5,124 nucleotides of DNA from Synergistaceae bacterium (GTDB taxonomy: Bacteria > Synergistota > Synergistia > Synergistales > Aminobacteriaceae), in the NCBI GenBank assembly GCA_031270755.1, contig JAISWV010000181.1:1-5124 (forward strand), written 5' to 3'. Shown here in pieces: positions 1 through 5,124 of the stretch; the first letter of the stretch is position 1; each line of letters opens with the position of its first letter. The notes under the pieces are model-generated. The model did no database searches. It saw nothing but the letters and a program-made list of their open reading frames with translations, and was not told the origin of the DNA. The translations under genes and the position numbers were made by a program.

Positions 1-69
1 CAAAACCGAAGCCGCCCGAGCAACGACCTTCTCGTCCGGGCTCCAGCGGTCTACTTTCACATGAAACAC
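1..69 (-). CDS. Start of a gene downstream of tgt, possibly Sua5/TsaC threonylcarbamoyl-AMP synthase (partial)
   Basis: An open frame runs off the window edge after a GTG start at 69-67; a second in-frame GTG lies at 60-58. An AAAAGGA ribosome binding site at 86-80 sits 10 bases before the first GTG and 19 before the second, so the first is preferred. An in-frame TGA at 72-70 blocks any longer start. About 23 residues are visible, including KVDRWSPDEKVVARAASVL. This resembles the amphipathic N-terminal helix that precedes the FPTETVYGLG motif in Sua5/YrdC/TsaC proteins, which make threonylcarbamoyl-AMP for t6A37 of tRNA. The diagnostic motif itself lies outside the window, so the family is a guess from a short stretch and from the tRNA-modification neighbours. 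That a coding region begins here is better supported than its identity. Confidence 0.45.
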   Translation of the reverse strand, partial: MFHVKVDRWSPDEKVVARAASVL

Positions 70-79
70 TCAACGGTCA

Positions 80-86
80 TCCTTTT
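80..86 (-). promoter_or_regulatory. Ribosome binding site of the gene downstream of tgt
   Basis: The minus strand reads AAAAGGA here, 10 bases before a GTG start at 69. It lies in the 34-base gap after the tgt stop and favours this GTG over the in-frame GTG at 60. Confidence 0.5.
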
Positions 87-103
87 CGTCCATTTTCATC
101 TGT

Positions 104-2045
<1,942 letters not shown>

Positions 2046-2055
2046 AAGAAAACAA

Positions 2056-2062
2056 CCTCCTT
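2056..2062 (-). promoter_or_regulatory. Consensus ribosome binding site of the tatD-family gene
   Basis: The minus strand reads AAGGAGG in the 30-base ribF-tatD gap, 10 bases before the TTG at 2045. This strong site fixes the non-ATG start. Confidence 0.85.
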
Positions 2063-2075
2063 GGATTGGAAAAAT

Positions 2076-3038
2076 TCAGTCTTTCGGAACAGTGTAGCCG
2101 AGCAGGGTCAAAACCTCCACGTAGCCGATCAGAAATCCTGAATACCACTCCGGATGCAGCTCGAAACTGCGTCTGAACACCGTCCGTACTCGTTTGGTGT
2201 CCGCGTCGATCTGCATGACAAGCTGCTCTGCGTCTTTAAACCGCATCTGGGGGCGAAGACGGGACAGAAAAAACACGGGCAGGCTTTCCTCGTACAGGTC
2301 TCCTTCGTAATCCAATATGAAAACCTCGACCCGAACATCGGCGACGTCCTGGAATGTCGGATTTTTACCGACCGACAGGGCGCCGACTTTCCATTTGCCC
2401 TTCGCCAGAACGGCCACGGCGTAGACACCGTCGGCGGGGAGGAGCTTCCAAGAGGGCACGTTCAGATTCGCCGTGGGAAAACCCAGTTCCTTTCCCCGTC
2501 CCAGGCCATGGACGACTTCGGCCCAAATGAAATAAGGGTAGCCCAGTTCTTTGGCGGCGAGCTCGCATTGCCCGGACTCCACGTGTCCTCGGATAGCCGA
2601 GCTCGAGATCTTGCTTCCAAAATGCTCCAGAATGTCCACCGAGAGGAAAGACGCGTCTATTTCGCGGCAATATCGCTCCAGCAGGGCGACGTCGCCGGTA
2701 CGGCGGTAACCGAAGCGAAAGTCTCGTCCCACGACGACTCCGTCGACGACGATGTTCTCCCGCAGAAAATCCCAAAAAAGCTGAGGGGAAAAATGCACCA
2801 GGTCCTCGTTGAACCTCAACGCGACAATTCGGGGGATACCCAAGAAAATCCGAATCAGCTCCCGCTCCCGAGACGTGAAAAGCGTAGCGGCGATCGCCTT
2901 CATGAAAAGCCCCGGATGGGGGTCGAAGGTAACGGCGCCCCACTCCAAATTCAAAGGAAGGGCCAGGGCTTTCGCTCGTTCGAAAAGGAGCGCGTGGCCC
3001 CGATGAAAGCCATCGAAAGCCCCCAGTACCGCGATCAT
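2076..3038 (-). CDS. ribF: Bifunctional riboflavin kinase/FMN adenylyltransferase (RibF)
   Basis: Phosphorylates riboflavin to FMN and adenylylates FMN to FAD, in the cytoplasm. The 320-residue protein has both domains. The N-terminal nucleotidyltransferase shows GAFDGFHRGH (6-15, the HxGH motif), TFDPHP (37-42), VGRDFRFG (103-110) and ISSSAIR (144-150). The C-terminal riboflavin kinase shows GLGRGKELGFPTAN (178-191), DGVYAV (203-208), SVGKNPTF (222-229), Glu 238 as the likely catalytic base in VEVFILDYEGDLY, and FLSRLRPQMRF (257-267). About 38 residues follow the last kinase motif, ending in a hydrophobic stretch, which is more than most relatives have. The frame is open to 3218, but ATG 3038 gives the correct N-terminus, shares ATGA with the truB stop, and has GAGGG 9 bases upstream, implying translational coupling. 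Flavins serve many cell enzymes, so the link to neighbouring genes is probably positional. Confidence 0.97.
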   Translation of the reverse strand: MIAVLGAFDGFHRGHALLFERAKALALPLNLEWGAVTFDPHPGLFMKAIAATLFTSRERELIRIFLGIPRIVALRFNEDLVHFSPQLFWDFLRENIVVDGVVVGRDFRFGYRRTGDVALLERYCREIDASFLSVDILEHFGSKISSSAIRGHVESGQCELAAKELGYPYFIWAEVVHGLGRGKELGFPTANLNVPSWKLLPADGVYAVAVLAKGKWKVGALSVGKNPTFQDVADVRVEVFILDYEGDLYEESLPVFFLSRLRPQMRFKDAEQLVMQIDADTKRVRTVFRRSFELHPEWYSGFLIGYVEVLTLLGYTVPKD

Positions 3039-4045
3039 CCTGTACCGCCCTCGGTGCGCTCCGTCCCCGGTTCGCGCCATCGAGGGTCTGCTCCCATGCA
3101 GTCCCGGCCGGTGACGTTCCCGTCGAAAACGTCCGCGATATTGGCTTTTGGTTTCAGAAATAGGACATCGCCTTTTACGATATCGGCAAAACCGATCATC
3201 TTTTTCCCCTCGACCCATAATCCGTGACGCAGCTCCACCGTTCCAGGAAGATAACGTCCCGCCTCCGTCAGAGGAACACAGAGGCCGTTGGCCAAACGGC
3301 GTTCGGCATCATCCGTCAAAACGAAACGATGAAACGATGATCCCATTTCCCGCAAAGGGCGTATGTGTCTCTCCACATGTCCTTTTTCGGCGTCTTCCAT
3401 ATCGCAGGCGCAGGCGTCGCTGCGAAAAGGGCCTATGGAGAGGCGGCGCAGTTCTTCCACGTGAGCTCCGCAGCCAAGGGCGGTTCCAATGTCTCGGGCG
3501 AGAGCCCGTATGTAAGTGCCTTTGCCGCAGGTTACGGAGATCTCGACCCTCCCGTTTGCCAAAGGTGAGCGGCGCGTCACGGACGTTATGGCGACGGGGC
3601 GGGAAAGCAACCCCGGCGCTTGGCCTTCCCGAGCCATTTTGTGCGACGCGCGGCCGTTCACCTTCAAGGCGGATATCTCGGGAGGGCGCTGCATCCGCGT
3701 TCCCCAAAAAGAACACAGGACACGGTCGAAAGCGTGCTCATCCACCTTGGCCGCGTCGCCGCAAAACACGGCCTGCCCCGACGCGTCGCAGGTATCGGTG
3801 GAGATTCCCAACCTGATGGTCGTCTCGTAATTTTTGGGCAGCTTCATGACGTAATCCGACAGACGCGTCGCCGTTCCCAGAAGTACAAGCAGAAGCCCCG
3901 ATGCCGTCGAGTCCAGAGTTCCGGCGTGCCCTACCCGCTTGTCTTTATCTAAGTTGCCTTTATCCAAGAGCCGTTTGACGCGGGCGACGCACTCGGCGCT
4001 TCTGAGTCCCACCGGTTTATCGACCAGCAGAAAGCCATTCGGCAT
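3035..4045 (-). CDS. truB: tRNA pseudouridine(55) synthase TruB
   Basis: Isomerises uridine-55 in the T-loop of tRNAs to pseudouridine. The 336-residue protein shows GFLLVDKPVG (4-13); GHAGTLD with the catalytic Asp 45; the conserved stacking Tyr 73 in KNYETTIRLG; TDTCDASG (83-90); QRPPEISALKVNG (119-131); and CGKGTYIRALARDIG (173-187). A C-terminal PUA-like domain spans roughly 240-300. Residues 301-336 form a hydrophilic tail beyond the usual end. The residue after the catalytic Asp is Ser where most relatives have Pro, and the first motif reads GLRS where E. coli TruB has GMSS. The start at 4045 lies 29 bases inside the NrnA gene, has GGAG 7 bases upstream, and gives the family N-terminus. 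The stop overlaps the ribF ATG. The order nrnA-truB-ribF is a common bacterial operon segment. Confidence 0.97.
   Translation of the reverse strand: MPNGFLLVDKPVGLRSAECVARVKRLLDKGNLDKDKRVGHAGTLDSTASGLLLVLLGTATRLSDYVMKLPKNYETTIRLGISTDTCDASGQAVFCGDAAKVDEHAFDRVLCSFWGTRMQRPPEISALKVNGRASHKMAREGQAPGLLSRPVAITSVTRRSPLANGRVEISVTCGKGTYIRALARDIGTALGCGAHVEELRRLSIGPFRSDACACDMEDAEKGHVERHIRPLREMGSSFHRFVLTDDAERRLANGLCVPLTEAGRYLPGTVELRHGLWVEGKKMIGFADIVKGDVLFLKPKANIADVFDGNVTGRDCMGADPRWREPGTERTEGGTG
3048..3052 (-). promoter_or_regulatory. Ribosome binding site of ribF
   Basis: The minus strand reads GAGGG inside the last truB codons, 9 bases before the ribF ATG. It supports the start at 3038 rather than a longer frame. 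Confidence 0.65.
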
Positions 4046-5114
4046 AGACGTTCTCCACGACTTCCCGGACGGTCTGGATGGCTTTCTCCAGAGGCAGGGG
4101 CATACGGGCTCCCGACGCGCGGGGATGTCCTCCCCCTCCCAGAGTGTGAGCGACGGAAGAGGCGGTGACGATCCCCTCTTTCGAGCGAAAACTCACCTTC
4201 ACTTCCCCCTCGTCCTCCGTGAGCAAAACGGCAAAACGGACTCCCCGGATAAGGAGCATCTGGTTGACCAGCATCTCCGTGTCCGACGGGATAGCCCGGG
4301 TCGATTCGAAATCTTCCCGGGCCAGCCACGACATGGCGAACTGGAATTCGTCGCCCCAACAACATATATGAGAAAGCGCGGCTCCCCAGAGATGCATTCC
4401 CTCGACGGATCGGTTTTGATGCATAGAGGAGTTGATTCTCGTGGGGTCCACGCCTCGATTCAGCAGGTCCGCGGCCACGCGATGCGTCGTCGGGGTGGTG
4501 TTGCTGAAGGTAAATCCTCCCGTATCGGCGATAATGCCGGTGTAAAGACACTCGGCGATACGGGGCGTAATGCCCCACCCGGCCGTCGTCATGATGTGCC
4601 ACAAAAGCTCCGACGTCGAAGACACGCTGGGATCCACGCAATTCAGCGTTCCAAACCGGGAATTGTCCCTGTGGTGGTCGATATTCAACACCACCGTTTC
4701 CGGCGATCGATTCTGAAGGCCCTTCACTCCGCGCTCTTCGTTGGCCGAGTCCAAAAAGACATAGAGGTCGTCTTTACTGTCGAAGCAGTACTCCTTCCGG
4801 GCTACGTACTCGTCCGTGTGGGGCAAAAAGAAATAGGCGGGAGGAACGGGGTCGGGCCCCATCCACCGCACTCGTTTGCCCAAAAGCGACACGCCCGCCT
4901 CGAAAAGTGCCGTTGCCGTTCCCAGGGCGTCTCCGTCCAGCTTGAGGTGGGAAAATAAAATCCATGAAGAACCGTTCTCCAGCATTCGAGCGGTCTCCGA
5001 TAAAAGATCCGAGGAAATGGACGGCGGCAGAACGCGTTCTGTTTTATCCGCCTTTGTTTTCGTCTTGGAATCCGCTTTCTTCGTCGTCTCCATCGTCGTT
5101 TTCGTCACCTTCAT
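4017..5114 (-). CDS. nrnA: DHH/DHHA1 phosphoesterase, NrnA-type (nanoRNase / pAp phosphatase)
   Basis: Members of this family degrade 2-5 nt RNA and dephosphorylate pAp to AMP using manganese. Numbered from ATG 5114 (365 residues), the DHH domain shows SHLKLDGDALG (His 56, Asp 60, Asp 62), FLDSAN (Asp 122), NIDHHRDN (DHH at 146-148) and IADTGGF (Asp 197). The DHHA1 domain ends in LGGGGHPRASG (325-335), which binds substrate phosphate. The metal site looks complete. The start is unresolved. ATG 5114 and ATG 5093 both overlap the acidic upstream frame, by 71 and 50 bases. ATG 4985 has GGAG 9 bases upstream and gives 322 residues, but would cut the helix (about 34-48) that precedes the first beta strand in relatives. 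A CTG at 5030 is a further option. The first ~27 residues are Lys/Thr-rich low complexity and may not be translated. Coordinates are the outer limit. It overlaps truB by 29 bases. Confidence 0.9.
   Translation of the reverse strand: MKVTKTTMETTKKADSKTKTKADKTERVLPPSISSDLLSETARMLENGSSWILFSHLKLDGDALGTATALFEAGVSLLGKRVRWMGPDPVPPAYFFLPHTDEYVARKEYCFDSKDDLYVFLDSANEERGVKGLQNRSPETVVLNIDHHRDNSRFGTLNCVDPSVSSTSELLWHIMTTAGWGITPRIAECLYTGIIADTGGFTFSNTTPTTHRVAADLLNRGVDPTRINSSMHQNRSVEGMHLWGAALSHICCWGDEFQFAMSWLAREDFESTRAIPSDTEMLVNQMLLIRGVRFAVLLTEDEGEVKVSFRSKEGIVTASSVAHTLGGGGHPRASGARMPLPLEKAIQTVREVVENVYAEWLSAGR
4053..4056 (-). promoter_or_regulatory. Ribosome binding site of truB
   Basis: GGAG on the minus strand, inside the NrnA coding end and 7 bases before the truB ATG at 4045. 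It supports the overlapping start. Confidence 0.7.
4995..4998 (-). promoter_or_regulatory. Possible internal ribosome binding site of nrnA
   Basis: GGAG on the minus strand, 9 bases before the in-frame ATG at 4985. It is a candidate for a shorter NrnA start, but may be a chance match in coding sequence (Ser-Glu codons). Confidence 0.3.
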
Positions 5115-5124
5115 CGTCGTCTTC
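5044..5124 (-). CDS. Acidic C-terminal tail of the upstream gene, probably rbfA (partial)
   Basis: A frame open from the window edge ends at a TAA at 5046-5044. Its 26 visible residues include 15 Asp or Glu, beginning EDDDEGDENDDGDDEE and ending QDENKGG. Acidic low-complexity tails like this occur at the C-terminus of several bacterial proteins, including some RbfA (30S ribosome-binding factor). rbfA is the usual gene just upstream of nrnA-truB-ribF, so it is the best guess from context; nothing of a conserved domain is visible. The Lys/Thr-rich start of the longest NrnA frame is what a GAC/GAA/GAT-rich stretch gives when read one base out of register (ACG, AAA, ATG), which suggests this acidic frame is the genuine coding frame here. 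Confidence 0.5.
   Translation of the reverse strand, partial: EDDDEGDENDDGDDEESGFQDENKGG
5079..5124. repeat. Low-complexity GAC/GAA/GAT-rich tract
   Basis: The minus strand is a run of GAC, GAT and GAA codons with few interruptions. The plus-strand 9-mer CATCGTCGT occurs at 5091-5099 and 5112-5120, 21 bases (seven codons) apart. It underlies the acidic tail and may vary in length between strains through slippage. Confidence 0.5.

Noticed and set aside
72..100. Nine-codon minus-strand frame (MKMDEKDDR) between tgt and the next gene
   Set aside because: It is too short and has no ribosome binding site. It contains the AAGGA that serves the following GTG start, so it is best read as leader sequence.
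2046..2075. Possible terminator in the ribF-tatD gap
   Set aside because: The gap is only 30 bases and holds a ribosome binding site and a T-rich stretch, but no stem preceding it.
3036..3218. Longer RibF frame starting at 3218
   Set aside because: The extra 60 residues overlap truB in another frame and are Arg-rich nonsense. RibF begins at MIAVLGAFDG with a ribosome binding site and ATGA overlap.
2154..3227. Plus-strand open frame of 357 codons opposite ribF
   Set aside because: It is the shadow of ribF codon bias: no motifs, no good ribosome binding site context, and the minus-strand gene is complete.
3939..4958. Plus-strand open frame of 339 codons opposite nrnA
   Set aside because: It is antisense to a complete DHH/DHHA1 gene, and the translated sequence matches nothing I recognise.

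Overview
The window is a tightly packed bacterial housekeeping operon read entirely from the minus strand, so the biological order runs from high to low coordinates. In that order it holds: the acidic C-terminal tail of an upstream gene (probably rbfA); a DHH/DHHA1 phosphoesterase of the NrnA type; truB (tRNA pseudouridine 55 synthase); ribF (riboflavin kinase/FMN adenylyltransferase); a TatD-family metal-dependent hydrolase; tgt (tRNA-guanine transglycosylase); and the first codons of another gene whose start resembles a Sua5/TsaC threonylcarbamoyl-AMP synthase. All five complete genes have intact family motifs. I see no RNA genes, insertion sequences, CRISPR arrays, terminators or internal promoters.

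The genes are joined by short gaps or overlaps: truB starts 29 bases inside the NrnA gene, the truB stop and ribF start share ATGA, ribF-tatD is 30 bases, tatD-tgt 7 bases, and tgt to the next GTG start 34 bases. This points to one transcript with translational coupling, whose promoter lies beyond base 5124. No stretch over 300 bases lacks a gene.

Functionally the cluster joins tRNA modification (pseudouridine at position 55, queuosine precursor at 34, and possibly t6A at 37) with short-RNA/nucleotide turnover (NrnA), nucleic-acid hydrolysis (TatD) and flavin cofactor synthesis (RibF). The infB-rbfA-nrnA-truB-ribF order is a common bacterial arrangement; the tatD-tgt continuation is less universal.

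The organism is a GC-rich bacterium. The variant motifs GAFDGFHRGH in RibF and GHAGTLDSTASG in TruB make me think of Synergistota, but this rests on memory of the families and is tentative. I found no sign of a previously undescribed system. The points most worth a second look are the two overlapping open frames at the upstream edge, the tgt start without a Shine-Dalgarno sequence beside a perfect GC palindrome, and the extra C-terminal tails on TruB and RibF.
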